From CAVQLX01 sp963811605 (GTDB lineage Bacteria > Desulfobacterota > Binatia > DP-6), in contig CAWESA010000002.1 of NCBI GenBank assembly GCA_963811605.1, positions 1 to 64,000 of the forward strand: a DNA stretch of 64,000 nt, given 5' to 3'. Positions 17,456-26,341 of the stretch are shown piece by piece. The stretch's first letter is position 1. Each line of letters begins with the position of its first letter. Under the pieces are notes generated by a model. The model was not told the origin of the DNA. It did no database searches and was given only the letters and a program-made list of their open reading frames with translations. The translations under genes were made by a program, and so were the position numbers.

Positions 17456-18670
17456 TCAGGGAGCCGCGGCTGCGTCGAGCGCGGCCACGAGCGCCGTGGC
17501 ACAGGGGCGTCCCAATCGGCGGCGCGTCGACGGCGTGCCGGCGCGCCGCGCCGCCCGCTGCCATGCACGCGCCGCGGCGTCCGGATCGGGCGGCTCGCTG
17601 GCCAGCGCGCGGCACGCACGCGTGATCCACGTGCGGAGCGCGTGCGGAGGCCGGCGGCGGACGCAGGCGACGCTGGCGCGACGATCCCAGTCGCAGCTCG
17701 CGCGAGCCACGGGTGTGCCGGCACGGCGTGACCGGCGCGCTGTCGCGCCGGCGTAGCGCGCGAGGAAGGCGGCGGTCGCGGTGGCGGCGTTGCGCGCGGA
17801 GATCTCGTAGTAGGCGAAGAACTGGCTCGGGAACCCGGGCAGGCCGAGCGGATCGCCCGCGCCGTCGGAGACCGCGCGGAACGCGATGTAGGGCACGCCG
17901 CGCGCCGCCGTCTCACGACCGACCGCAGCGGTCTCCATGTCGACGGCGTCGTACACGACGGGCGCGGCCGCGGTGACGCCGCGGCCGATGGCGGCGGGAT
18001 CGACGTCGCACCCGAAGACCCGGCCGCCCGTCGGGCTGCAGACCGGCGGCCGGGCGCCGTACGGATCGCTCGTCTCGCCGGCTCCGCCGACGAAGACGGC
18101 GGGATCGAAGTCGAGGCACACCACGTCGCCGGGAGGATCGGGTGGCACGTGCGTGCAGCGCTCCAGCGCGACGCCGCTGGCCGCGATCTCGCGTGCGAGA
18201 TCGAGCAGGGTCGCATCGGCCGGGTAGGGAGCGCCGTCCGGGCCGGTCCAGCTCTCGGGCACGGTGACATCGCCGATGCGGCGCGGCGAGCCGGCGACGC
18301 CGGACACCACGACGCCGGAGACGTCGAAACGGTCGAGCACGAGGCGGGTGGTGGCGACGGCGTTCTCGTAGCCGATCCCGAGCAAGCCGAGGACGACGGG
18401 GACTCCTTCGAGGATGCCGACACGGAGCACGCGATCGCCGACGACGAGCGTCTCGCGCACGGTGGCGCGGGCGAGCAAGGGCTCGAGCTCGGCAGGAAAC
18501 GCGCTGAACACGGCGAGGACGGGCGACCGGCACGGCCCGGTCGCGAGCGCGCAGAGACCATCAGCGAAGGGCATGGGAGGACTCGCCGCCGCACTGCCCC
18601 CGGCCGCGGTGCCGGCCACGAGTGCGAGGACCAGGAGCGATCCGCAGCCCCGGCGCGTTCGTTCGCACAT
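17456..18670 (-). CDS. Secreted nucleosidase/phosphorylase-like protein
   Basis: 404 aa from ATG 18670, with a signal peptide (residues about 10-30, LVLALVAGTAAGGSAAA). The core resembles the PNP/MTA-SAH nucleosidase superfamily: start VLAVFSAFPAELEPLLA, glycine loop GVVVSGVAGS, VDMETAAVGRE (the ribose/base-binding Glu motif) and FRAVSDGAGDP (catalytic-type Asp). Export is unusual for this fold; it resembles the periplasmic purine-nucleoside permease-like members. The last 110 residues are an Arg/Cys-rich extension not found in the family. It is possibly a nucleoside scavenger outside the cytoplasm. Confidence 0.75.
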   Translation of the reverse strand: MCERTRRGCGSLLVLALVAGTAAGGSAAASPPMPFADGLCALATGPCRSPVLAVFSAFPAELEPLLARATVRETLVVGDRVLRVGILEGVPVVLGLLGIGYENAVATTRLVLDRFDVSGVVVSGVAGSPRRIGDVTVPESWTGPDGAPYPADATLLDLAREIAASGVALERCTHVPPDPPGDVVCLDFDPAVFVGGAGETSDPYGARPPVCSPTGGRVFGCDVDPAAIGRGVTAAAPVVYDAVDMETAAVGRETAARGVPYIAFRAVSDGAGDPLGLPGFPSQFFAYYEISARNAATATAAFLARYAGATARRSRRAGTPVARASCDWDRRASVACVRRRPPHALRTWITRACRALASEPPDPDAAARAWQRAARRAGTPSTRRRLGRPCATALVAALDAAAAP

Positions 18671-18735
18671 CACGGCGAGTATGACACGGACCGGTGGCGG
18701 CGACGCCAGTCAATTCACGCGCTGGCCGTCCCGCG

Positions 18736-19209
18736 TCACTCGGCGTTGCCCGCGCGCCCTCGTGCCTCGGCTTCCGCGGCGAGGGCGGTGGCGGTGGCGC
18801 GCATCACGGCAAGCAGCTGCTGGCGCTGGCGCTCGCTCAGGCGATGGTAGATGCGGAGCAGCTCCTCGACGCCGGGATCCCGCGCGGGGCTGGGGAACGG
18901 CCGGCGCGCATCGGGCAGTCTCATGCCCGATTCGACGATGTGCTGGGCCTCGGGCGAGAGCAGCGCGGGGTCCACGTGGGACAGCGCGTCGCGCAGCGCG
19001 CCACAGATCTTGGTGACCACCAGGAGGGGCGTGGCGAGGCCACGGCCGTTCTCCAGGCGGCTGACCGCTCCCTGGCTCACCAGCGCCAGGCGGGAGAGCT
19101 GGTCCTGCGACAGGCCGAGAAACTCGCGCACACGCAGGACCTGGGCCCCCAGCTCGCGCATCCAGCGCGTCCAGTCGACGCCGTCGGGAGTGCGGTCGGT
19201 TCCGGGCAT
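18736..19209 (-). CDS. XRE-family transcriptional regulator
   Basis: 157 aa, ATG 19209. A helix-turn-helix of the Cro/CI type lies at about 22-77: LRVREFLGLSQDQLSRLALV followed by SQGAVSRLENG. The C-terminal half has an amphipathic helix (EELLRIYHRLSERQRQQLL) likely used for dimerisation. It is divergent from the large beta-helix gene, with about 120 bases between the starts, so it could control that gene and itself. This is inference from position. Confidence 0.82.
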   Translation of the reverse strand: MPGTDRTPDGVDWTRWMRELGAQVLRVREFLGLSQDQLSRLALVSQGAVSRLENGRGLATPLLVVTKICGALRDALSHVDPALLSPEAQHIVESGMRLPDARRPFPSPARDPGVEELLRIYHRLSERQRQQLLAVMRATATALAAEAEARGRAGNAE

Positions 19210-19331
19210 GCGGTCGGGAGTATAGGCCCCGCTCCGGCTGTGTCACGGTCATTTCGACGAGGCACCCGTGGGGCCGATGCGCTAGCATGTGCGCGGCAGC
19301 CAGGGCTTTCGGCCCGGCCCCGCCTGCCCGT

Positions 19332-22193
19332 ATGGTAGATGCGGTGCGCGTGACGCGTTGGCTGCTGGCGGGAGTCCTCATCGCGTGTGGCGTCGGCCGC
19401 GTGCTCGCTGCGCCATGCCCCGCCATGGCCTCGCTCGACATCGTGGCGGAGAACGGCAGCGCCGACGCGACCGTCAGCATCCTGGTGGACGGGGAGCTCC
19501 AGACGCCCGCCTCGACGTGCAGCGGAGGCGGGGTCACCAGCTATGCGGCCGCCCTCGTGTGCAGCGGGAGCGGCGTCGCGCACTGTGGCCAGATCGACGG
19601 CCTGCGTCCTGGCGTGTGGGTGCACCGGGTCCGGCTCCAGGTCGCCGGCTCCGACGTGCAGGAACAGAGCCAGCGCACGCTCGTGCTCGCGACCCCGGGC
19701 GCGTCGCCCGCCAACGTGGTATCGTGGACCGTCTACCCGCGGACCTTCGTGGTCCGGGTCGCGACCGGCGCCGCGCTCGAGACGGCCCTCGACGCGGCCG
19801 CCGGCTACACGGCCGCCAGGCCGGCCGCGTCGGCGCTCGTCACCTTCGATGCCGACGCGTTTCCCGGCGCGGCCGATCCGCAGGTGATCCGGCTGCGCTT
19901 CACGCCGCGCAACGCGACCAGCGACGTCTGCGCGGCCGACGACATGTGCACCGACGGCCGGCCGACGAGCTACTGCTTCTCGGGATCACGCGTGGTCGTG
20001 GACGCGCTCGACCGCCGGGCGGAGCCCGGCGCGGTCGTCCTGAGTGTGGGCAAGTGCGCCCGCTCCGTGTTCCGGCTGACCGGCAGCGACATCGTGCTGC
20101 GCGGTCTCGTCCTGGCCGGGAGCGAGAAGCCGTCGCCGACGATCCCGGTCGACACGGTGGCGATCGCAGGGGCGGGCGCACAGCGCGACCGCATCGAGCG
20201 CTCGATCGTGCGCGGCCCCACGCTCGGCGACGGGGTCAGCGTGGAGGACGGTGCCCTCGATGCGACGATCGTGGAGACCGAGGTCGGCGCCGCCGCCGAC
20301 AAGGGGGTCAAGATCACGACCGGCGGCCGGGCCACCGTGGTCGACAGCTGCGTGCACGACAACCGGGACGGCGGCATCCAGAGCACCGGCGGCGGCGCCG
20401 TGACCGCGGTCCGCAACGTCGTCCAGCTGAACCGGGTAGGGCCGGCGCAGAACGGCATCCTGGTCGGCGTGCCGCGCGACGTGGGGCTCCCGAACGCGCT
20501 CACCACCGATGGCAACGTGGTGCGGTTCTCCGGCGCGCGTGGCGTGTCGGTGGTGAACGCCGCCACGGCCGTCCTCTCCCACGACGTGATCAGCGAGAAC
20601 CAGCAGGCCGGCCTGCGGATCGAGACCACGCTGCCCGACACGACCCCGTCCGCGATCCTGCGGGGCGTGACGCTGTCGTGCAACTACAAGCGCGTCACCG
20701 GCACGTGCGTGGCGGACGTGTCGCTGGCCTGCGTCGAGGACGGCGACTGCCCGCACGGCGGGTGCGCCTTTCCCGCCGGCGGGGAGCCCGACGGCTTCGG
20801 CGCCGTGCTGGGGGCGTGCGTCGGGTGCGCCATCCCGGCGCTCGATCTCGGCACCGGGGGACGCGGCGCGGGCCGCAACGCGCTCACGCGCAACGCCAAT
20901 CCGAAGGGCTTCGGCGTCAACCTGGTCAATCAGGCGGCCGCGGCGGGGAAGCTGCCCGCGCTCGGCAACCAGTGGGAGCACTGCGGCACCGAGGCCACGT
21001 GCAACGTCCCCGCGGTCCAGAACAACGACCTGCGGCCGAAGGCGACGGCCGCCGATCTCGGCGCGCCGAGCGGTCCGCGCGGCGGCCCGCCGCCGGTCAT
21101 CCGGCGCGTCGTCCCCGCGCGACCTCGCGCGGGGGACTTCGTGCGGGTCTACAATGGCAGCCTCGAGGGGATGGGCGGAACGTTCAACGCCATCGACGGC
21201 GGCGCGTGCACCGACGCCGGACCGACGGCGGGCGTTCCGGCCGATCCGTGCTCGGTGGAGAGCCCGGCGGTGGTGGCGCAGAACCGCTCGTTCGGCGCGG
21301 GCAACCAGGTGACGGTGTCGATCGGCGGCGAGGAGCTGAGCGCCGACGTCCACGCCGTGACCCCGACCATGCTGATCTTCCGGATGCCGGTCGATTGCTA
21401 CGCCCCCGGCACCGTCGTGGTGCGGCGGGGAAACGACGCGGCGAGCGCGCCGGTGACGCTGTGCGATCCGGGCGTGTGCGCGGATCGCCCCGGCGGGGCG
21501 CCCTGTGACGACGGGAACGCCTGCACGACGGGCGAACGGTGCGATGGCAACGGCGCCTGCGTGGCCACGGGCACGGTCACCTGCGGCGGCCCGTGCGAGA
21601 CCGGGGTGTGCGATCCGGAGCGCGGCTGCGTCCTCGCGGACACGGCCGCGATGTGCGACGACGGCAACGCCTGCACCGCCGATCGCTGCGTGGCCGCGGC
21701 GGCGTGCATGTCGTCTCCGGTGGCCGACGGCACCCGGTGTCCGGAGCTCGATCGCTGCCATGGCGCCGCGACCTGCCAGGCCGGAGTCTGCGACGGCGGG
21801 CGTCCCCTGGTGTGCGACGACGGCGACTTCTGCACCGACGACTCCTGCGACCCCGCCGCCGGCTGCCGCTACGCGCCGGTCACCGGCATCCGCCGCAGCG
21901 GCTGTCGCGTCGACGAGCTGCGTGCGCTGCTGGCGGCGCTGCCGGAAGGCGGCGGCAGGATCGGCCGGCGGCTGGCGCGCCGTCTCGACGGCATCGCGAA
22001 GGCACTCGGCCGCGTCGAGAGCGCACACGGCAAGCGCCGCGCGAGGCGGGCTCGTGGGAAGGCACGGGCCGCTCTCCGTGCCTTCGTGGGTGCGGTGCGC
22101 AGCCACCGGCGTGTGCTCGGAGCGGCCGCCGGACGTCAGCTCACGCGCAGCGCGAAGACCGCGATCGCGAACCTCACCAGCCCCGACGCCTGA
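19332..22193 (+). CDS. Large secreted parallel beta-helix protein with Cys-rich repeats and basic tail
   Basis: 953 aa from ATG 19332 (a GTG at 19350 is an alternative). A signal peptide ends near VLA-AP. Residues about 130-440 read as a right-handed parallel beta-helix with short beta turns (VETEVGAAADKGVKITTGG, VVDSCVHDNRDGGIQSTGGG). Residues about 590-700 may be an IPT/Ig-like segment. Residues about 711-855 hold CDDGNACT-type Cys-rich repeats as in Dicty-type proteins. The last ~90 residues are helical and strongly basic. This end module recurs in the gene at the right edge of the window. It is probably a surface or extracellular glycan-binding or -cleaving protein. Confidence 0.82.
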   Translation: MVDAVRVTRWLLAGVLIACGVGRVLAAPCPAMASLDIVAENGSADATVSILVDGELQTPASTCSGGGVTSYAAALVCSGSGVAHCGQIDGLRPGVWVHRVRLQVAGSDVQEQSQRTLVLATPGASPANVVSWTVYPRTFVVRVATGAALETALDAAAGYTAARPAASALVTFDADAFPGAADPQVIRLRFTPRNATSDVCAADDMCTDGRPTSYCFSGSRVVVDALDRRAEPGAVVLSVGKCARSVFRLTGSDIVLRGLVLAGSEKPSPTIPVDTVAIAGAGAQRDRIERSIVRGPTLGDGVSVEDGALDATIVETEVGAAADKGVKITTGGRATVVDSCVHDNRDGGIQSTGGGAVTAVRNVVQLNRVGPAQNGILVGVPRDVGLPNALTTDGNVVRFSGARGVSVVNAATAVLSHDVISENQQAGLRIETTLPDTTPSAILRGVTLSCNYKRVTGTCVADVSLACVEDGDCPHGGCAFPAGGEPDGFGAVLGACVGCAIPALDLGTGGRGAGRNALTRNANPKGFGVNLVNQAAAAGKLPALGNQWEHCGTEATCNVPAVQNNDLRPKATAADLGAPSGPRGGPPPVIRRVVPARPRAGDFVRVYNGSLEGMGGTFNAIDGGACTDAGPTAGVPADPCSVESPAVVAQNRSFGAGNQVTVSIGGEELSADVHAVTPTMLIFRMPVDCYAPGTVVVRRGNDAASAPVTLCDPGVCADRPGGAPCDDGNACTTGERCDGNGACVATGTVTCGGPCETGVCDPERGCVLADTAAMCDDGNACTADRCVAAAACMSSPVADGTRCPELDRCHGAATCQAGVCDGGRPLVCDDGDFCTDDSCDPAAGCRYAPVTGIRRSGCRVDELRALLAALPEGGGRIGRRLARRLDGIAKALGRVESAHGKRRARRARGKARAALRAFVGAVRSHRRVLGAAAGRQLTRSAKTAIANLTSPDA

Positions 22194-22202
22194 GCGCGCC
22201 GG

Positions 22203-22466
22203 TCAGGAGCATGCCTCGCGCGTCGGGGGCGTGCGCTCGCAGGCCATCGTCTGGGTCACGCCCGAGGAGAGCAGGGCGCACGCGTTGTTGATGGCCGAGG
22301 TGCGGGCCTCGGCCTGGGTGGCGGCGTCGACCGCGCGGCAGGCCTGACGGCCGCCGAAGTCGATGCAGACCTCGCAGCGCACGGTGCCCACGTGCAGGCT
22401 CGACCACACGATGAACGCGATCAGACCGAGCAGCACGCCGGCGGTCACCCAGGACGTCCACTTCAT
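22203..22466 (-). CDS. Small membrane-anchored Cys-containing protein, unknown
   Basis: 87 aa, ATG 22466. Residues 7-23 form one transmembrane segment (VTAGVLLGLIAFIVWSS). The exported part has six cysteines (CEVCIDFGGRQAC, NNAC, MAC, EAC) and an Ala-rich helix (TQAEARTSAINNACALL). Disulfide pairing outside the membrane is likely. It converges with the beta-helix gene, with stops 9 bases apart. Function unknown. Confidence 0.65.
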   Translation of the reverse strand: MKWTSWVTAGVLLGLIAFIVWSSLHVGTVRCEVCIDFGGRQACRAVDAATQAEARTSAINNACALLSSGVTQTMACERTPPTREACS

Positions 22467-22481
22467 CCCCCGTCTGCCTAC

Positions 22482-22499
22482 GCGACCGCTTCCGGTCGC
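22482..22499. promoter_or_regulatory. Perfect 7-bp inverted repeat between divergent genes
   Basis: GCGACCG and CGGTCGC flank CTTC. The site lies 16 bases upstream of the small membrane protein start and 47 bases upstream of the glycosyltransferase-like start. It could be an operator half-site pair or a transcript hairpin. There is no further support. Confidence 0.3.
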
Positions 22500-22545
22500 T
22501 CAAGCGGACTCGACTCGCGGTCGTGTCTCGACTAGTGGTCGCTCG

Positions 22546-23706
22546 GTGCCGGGTACGTCGGTCTGCATCGGATCGGCCTTCGTCGCGCAGTATCCACGCG
22601 GCGGCGGGGTGTTCTGGATTCCCGTGCAGTACCTGCTCGGCCTGCGCGAGCTGGGTCACGAGCCGTGGTGGCTCGAGGTGCTGTGGACGCGCGGCGACGC
22701 GGCCTTCGATCGGCACTGCATCGAGCGCTGGTGGGAGCAGGTGCGCGAGTTCGGGGTCGCGGAGGACGTCGCGCTGATGTACTTCCCGGACAACGGACGC
22801 GAGGACCCGCCCGGGCGCGTCGAGTATCTCGGGATGAGCCAGGCCAGGCTGGTCGCGCGCCGGCGCGAGTCGCTGCTGCTCAACCTGGCGAACAGCCTCA
22901 CGGCGCCGCTGCGCGACGGGTTCGCGCGGCGCGTCCTCTTCGACGTCGATCCCGGAACGTTCCAGCTGTGGGCGCGCGAATGGGACATGGGCGTCGGCAG
23001 TCACGACGCCTACCTCACCATCGGCATGAACCTCGGCGCCCCCGACTCCCCGATCCCGCTCGACGGTGTCCCGTGGGCCCGCGTATGGCCGAGCGTGCAT
23101 CTGCCGTCGTGGCCGGTGCAGCCGCCTCCCGCCCCCGCCGCGCGCTACACGACCGTGACGCAGTGGTGGAACAACCACTACGCCTTCCTCGACGGCGAGA
23201 CCTACGACTGCAACAAGCGCTCCGGCTTCCTGCCCGTGCTTCCGCTCGCGGAGCGCACCGGCGTCGGGCTGGAAATCGCCGCCAATCTGCACGCCGACGA
23301 GACCGAGGATCGCGCACTGCTGGCGGCGCGCGGATGGCGCCTGGTCGATCCGGAGGAGGTGGCGGGCAGCGCCGCCGACTTCCGTCGCTACCTGCAGCAG
23401 TCGCGGGGCGAGGTGAGCGCCACCAAGCCGGCCTACGTGAAGGCACGCGCCGGCTGGATCTCCGATCGCACGGTGTGCTACCTGGCGAGCGGCCGCCCGT
23501 GCGTGGTGGAGGCGACGGGCGCGGAGGCGCATCTCCCGGCGAGCGCGGGGCTGCGCTTCTTCAGCTCGCTGGAGCAGGCGGCGGACGCGCTGCGCGCGGT
23601 CGAGCGGGATCATGCGGCGGCGGCGCGCGCCGCGCGCCTGCTGGCCGAGGAGGTGTTCTCGACCCGCGTCGTGCTCCCGGGACTCCTGGCCGCCGCCGGC
23701 GCTTGA
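22546..23706 (+). CDS. Glycosyltransferase-like protein
   Basis: 386 aa if GTG 22546 is used; the frame is open upstream, and no ATG fits without overlapping the opposite gene. The opening SVCIGSAFVAQYPRGGGVFW with a flexible Gly/Pro loop, and the C-terminal part SATKPAYVKARAGWISDRTV followed by CYLASGRPCVVEATG, are those of a GT-B-like family in which the latter forms the nucleotide-sugar site. The last 30 residues are a helix that ends the Rossmann domain. Donor and acceptor unknown. The next gene begins 32 bases later. Confidence 0.7.
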   Translation: MPGTSVCIGSAFVAQYPRGGGVFWIPVQYLLGLRELGHEPWWLEVLWTRGDAAFDRHCIERWWEQVREFGVAEDVALMYFPDNGREDPPGRVEYLGMSQARLVARRRESLLLNLANSLTAPLRDGFARRVLFDVDPGTFQLWAREWDMGVGSHDAYLTIGMNLGAPDSPIPLDGVPWARVWPSVHLPSWPVQPPPAPAARYTTVTQWWNNHYAFLDGETYDCNKRSGFLPVLPLAERTGVGLEIAANLHADETEDRALLAARGWRLVDPEEVAGSAADFRRYLQQSRGEVSATKPAYVKARAGWISDRTVCYLASGRPCVVEATGAEAHLPASAGLRFFSSLEQAADALRAVERDHAAAARAARLLAEEVFSTRVVLPGLLAAAGA

Positions 23707-23738
23707 CAGCGTGCCCACCCGCTCGTTAGCCCGCGACG

Positions 23739-24593
23739 ATGGATGCCGACGCCGATGCGCTGGTGGTGGGCGCGATCGACATGCACTGCCACCACGGGCC
23801 GGATCCCCATCGCGTGCGAAGCGTCGATGCGGCGGAGGCCGTGCGGGAGGCCGAGGGGCTCGGGCTCGGCGCGATCGTGCTCAAGAGTCACGCCTACCCC
23901 ACCGGGCCGGTGGCGATCCTCATGCAGCAGACCGTCGAGCGCCTGCGCGTCTTCGGCGGTATCTGCTGCGACTTCGAGGTCGGCGGACTCAATCCCGCGG
24001 CGGTCGAGGTGGCCCTGCGGACGGGGGGCAAGGTGGTCTGGCTGCCGACGTTCTCGTCGGTGTGCGACCGTCGCAAGCTCGGGCTGCCGGGACCGGGCAT
24101 TGCGCTGCTCGACGAGGCAGGGCGGCTGGTGCCGGCGGTCGAGGACATCCTGCGGCTCGCGCGCGCACACGACGGCGTCGTGGCGACCGGCCACATCGAC
24201 CTGCCGGAGCAGTTCGCGGTGGCCGATGCCGCCAGGGCGCTCGGCGTCCGGGTCGTGATGACCCATGCGCTCGAGACGCTCGTCGGGCCCGACCACACCC
24301 TGGCGCACGTGCGCGAGCTCGCCGATCGTGGCGTGATCGTCGAGTTCACGTACCTCACGTGCATTCCGGGCGGGATCGCCGCCACCGAGGACCCGGAGAC
24401 GTTCGCCCACGCCATGATGACGGTCGGCCCGGAGCGCGCCATCATGTCCACCGATTTCGGGCAGGTGCAGAGCCCGCATCCCGCCGAGGGCATGCGGCTG
24501 TTCCTGGCCGACATGCTCCGCTGCGGCGTGCCGCCGGCCGCCCTCGACCTGATGGCGCGGCGCAACCCGGCGCGCTTGCTGGGACTCGCCTGA
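23739..24593 (+). CDS. DUF6282-like amidohydrolase-fold protein
   Basis: 284 aa, ATG 23739. It is a TIM-barrel metal hydrolase type: first metal motif DMHCHHGPDP, Lys in VLKSH, His in TGHIDLP and MTHALE, and Asp in STDFGQ. The pattern HCHHGPD...KSH...GGI..DF..GG.N fits the DUF6282 group of predicted amidohydrolases. The stop overlaps the ATG of the oxidoreductase that follows (ATGA), so the two are co-translated and probably act on the same unknown compound. Confidence 0.8.
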   Translation: MDADADALVVGAIDMHCHHGPDPHRVRSVDAAEAVREAEGLGLGAIVLKSHAYPTGPVAILMQQTVERLRVFGGICCDFEVGGLNPAAVEVALRTGGKVVWLPTFSSVCDRRKLGLPGPGIALLDEAGRLVPAVEDILRLARAHDGVVATGHIDLPEQFAVADAARALGVRVVMTHALETLVGPDHTLAHVRELADRGVIVEFTYLTCIPGGIAATEDPETFAHAMMTVGPERAIMSTDFGQVQSPHPAEGMRLFLADMLRCGVPPAALDLMARRNPARLLGLA

Positions 24594-25570
24594 TGGGCGC
24601 CGATCCGGTCCGCATCGCGATCCTGGGTGCGGCGCGCATCGCGCCCATGGCGCTCCTCGCGCCGGCGCGCCGCACCGGCGTCGCGACGGTCACGGCCGTC
24701 GCGGCGCGCGATCCGGAGCGTGCCCGGGCCTTCGCTGCCAAGCACGGCATCGCACGCGTGCATCCGACCTACGAGGCGCTGCTGGCGGACCCGGAGGTGG
24801 AGGCGGTCTACAATCCGCTGCCCAATTCCCTGCACGCGGCGTGGAGCATCCGCGCCCTCGAGGCCGGCAAGCACGTGCTGTGCGAGAAGCCGTTCGCCGC
24901 CAACGCGGCCGAGGCGGAGGCCATGGCCGGTGCGGCCGCGCGCACCGGGCGCGTGCTGATGGAGGCGTTCCACTACCGCTACCACGCGCTGTTCGCGCGC
25001 ATGCGCTCGATCCTCGATGCGGGTGAGCTGGGGGTCGTGCGGCAACTCGAGGCGACCTTCTGCATTCCCATTCTCAAGCGCAACGACATCCGATGGCGTG
25101 CCGACCTGGCGGGCGGCGCCCTGATGGACACGGGCTGCTACGCCATGTCGTTGCTGCGTCATCTCGCCGGTGACGAGCCCGAGGTCGTGTCCGCGCGCGC
25201 CATCTGGACGAGGGGCGGCGTCGATCGCTGGTGCACCGCGGAGCTGCGCTTTCCCGGCGGCCGCAGCGCGCGACTCACCTGCGCGCTGCTCTCGGCCGTG
25301 CTGGTGCGGATCAGCGCGCGGGTGACGGGAGACGCCGGAACGCTCGGGGTGATCAATCCCATCGCGCCGCAGTTCTTTCACCGCCTGCGCGTGGTGACGC
25401 CGGCGGGCCGTCGCGTCGAGCGGGTCACGGGCGAGCCCAGCTACGACGCCCAGCTGCGCGCCTTCGTCGCCGCGGTGCGGGAGGGAGCCGCGTTCCCGAC
25501 CGATCCCGGGGACGCGGTCGCCAACATGCGCGCGATCGACGCCGTCTACGCCGCCGCGGGCCGGCGCTAG
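24593..25570 (+). CDS. Gfo/Idh/MocA-family oxidoreductase
   Basis: 325 aa. ATG 24593 overlaps the upstream stop. The Rossmann N-terminus is IAILGAARIAPMALL. The family signature EKPF with the catalytic Lys is at HVLCEKPFAAN. The C-terminal alpha/beta substrate domain has ALMDTGCYAMSLLRHL, the sugar-binding D-x-x-x-H-like stretch. It should carry out NAD(P)-dependent oxidation or reduction of a sugar or cyclitol-like substrate. It pairs with the DUF6282-like hydrolase. Confidence 0.87.
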   Translation: MGADPVRIAILGAARIAPMALLAPARRTGVATVTAVAARDPERARAFAAKHGIARVHPTYEALLADPEVEAVYNPLPNSLHAAWSIRALEAGKHVLCEKPFAANAAEAEAMAGAAARTGRVLMEAFHYRYHALFARMRSILDAGELGVVRQLEATFCIPILKRNDIRWRADLAGGALMDTGCYAMSLLRHLAGDEPEVVSARAIWTRGGVDRWCTAELRFPGGRSARLTCALLSAVLVRISARVTGDAGTLGVINPIAPQFFHRLRVVTPAGRRVERVTGEPSYDAQLRAFVAAVREGAAFPTDPGDAVANMRAIDAVYAAAGRR

Positions 25571-25634
25571 CGCGGCCGGACGCGGATGGGACGGCGTGCC
25601 GTGGCGGCGTCGACGACGTGGCCACGAGGGCGGA

Positions 25635-26239
25635 TCAGAGGTAGCGTTTGCCCGCCACCTGCCCATCCGCCGTCATGTCGTAGAGGAGCGGCGCGCCGGT
25701 GGGGATCTCCAGCTCGAGCACCTGCTCGCGGGTGAGCCCGTCGAGATGCATGACGAGCGCGCGCAGCGAGTTGCCGTGGGCGACGATCAGGACGTTCTTG
25801 CCCGCGCGCACATCGGGCAGGATGTGCGACTCCCAGTAGGGCAGGACACGCGCCGCGGTGTCGGCGAGGCTCTCGCCGCCCGGCGGCCGGACGTCGTAGC
25901 TGCGCCGCCACAGCTTGATCTGCGCATCGCCCCACTTGGTGGCCGCCTCCGCCTTGTTGAGGCCCTGGAGATCGCCGTACATGCGCTCGTTCAGGGCCGC
26001 GTCGCGCTCGGTCGGGGGGGTGGGCAGCCCGGCCGCCGCGAGGGCCAGCGTGGCGGTCTCGACCGCGCGCTCAGGACCGACGTGTAGAGCACGTCGATGC
26101 GCCGTCCGCGCAGCTTCTCGCCGGCCTCCCGCGCTTCGGCCTCGCCCTTCGGTGACAGGGCGACGTCCACCCAGCCGGTGAAGCGGTTCTCCAGGTTCCA
26201 CTGCGACTGGCCGTGACGCAGGAGGATCAGTTCGGGCAT
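25635..26239 (-). CDS. gpmA: 2,3-bisphosphoglycerate-dependent phosphoglycerate mutase, one frameshift
   Basis: ATG 26239 opens ELILLRHGQSQWNLENRFTG, the phosphohistidine motif with His8. At about 26075, after LYTSVLS, one base is missing from a GC run. The rest is in another frame: VETATLALAAAG, LNERMYGDLQGLNK, and the second catalytic His in VAHGNSLRALVMHL. The rejoined chain is about 201 residues, shorter than the 230-250 of E. coli GpmA but within the range of short dPGMs. It interconverts 3- and 2-phosphoglycerate. The break is probably a sequencing error because every motif is conserved. Confidence 0.78.
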
Positions 26240-26341
26240 GGCGCAGCGCTATAGCGCGGTGACCGGGGCACGAAAAGACATGCGTTGCGGGGAATCTCCC
26301 ATTGCGATCCGGCACGTCCGCTGGTATGTCGGCTGCCCGTC

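Noticed and set aside
19986..22106. Long minus-strand frame opposite the beta-helix gene
   Set aside because: His/Ala/Arg-rich shadow with no start context; the plus strand has signal peptide and Cys-repeat motifs.
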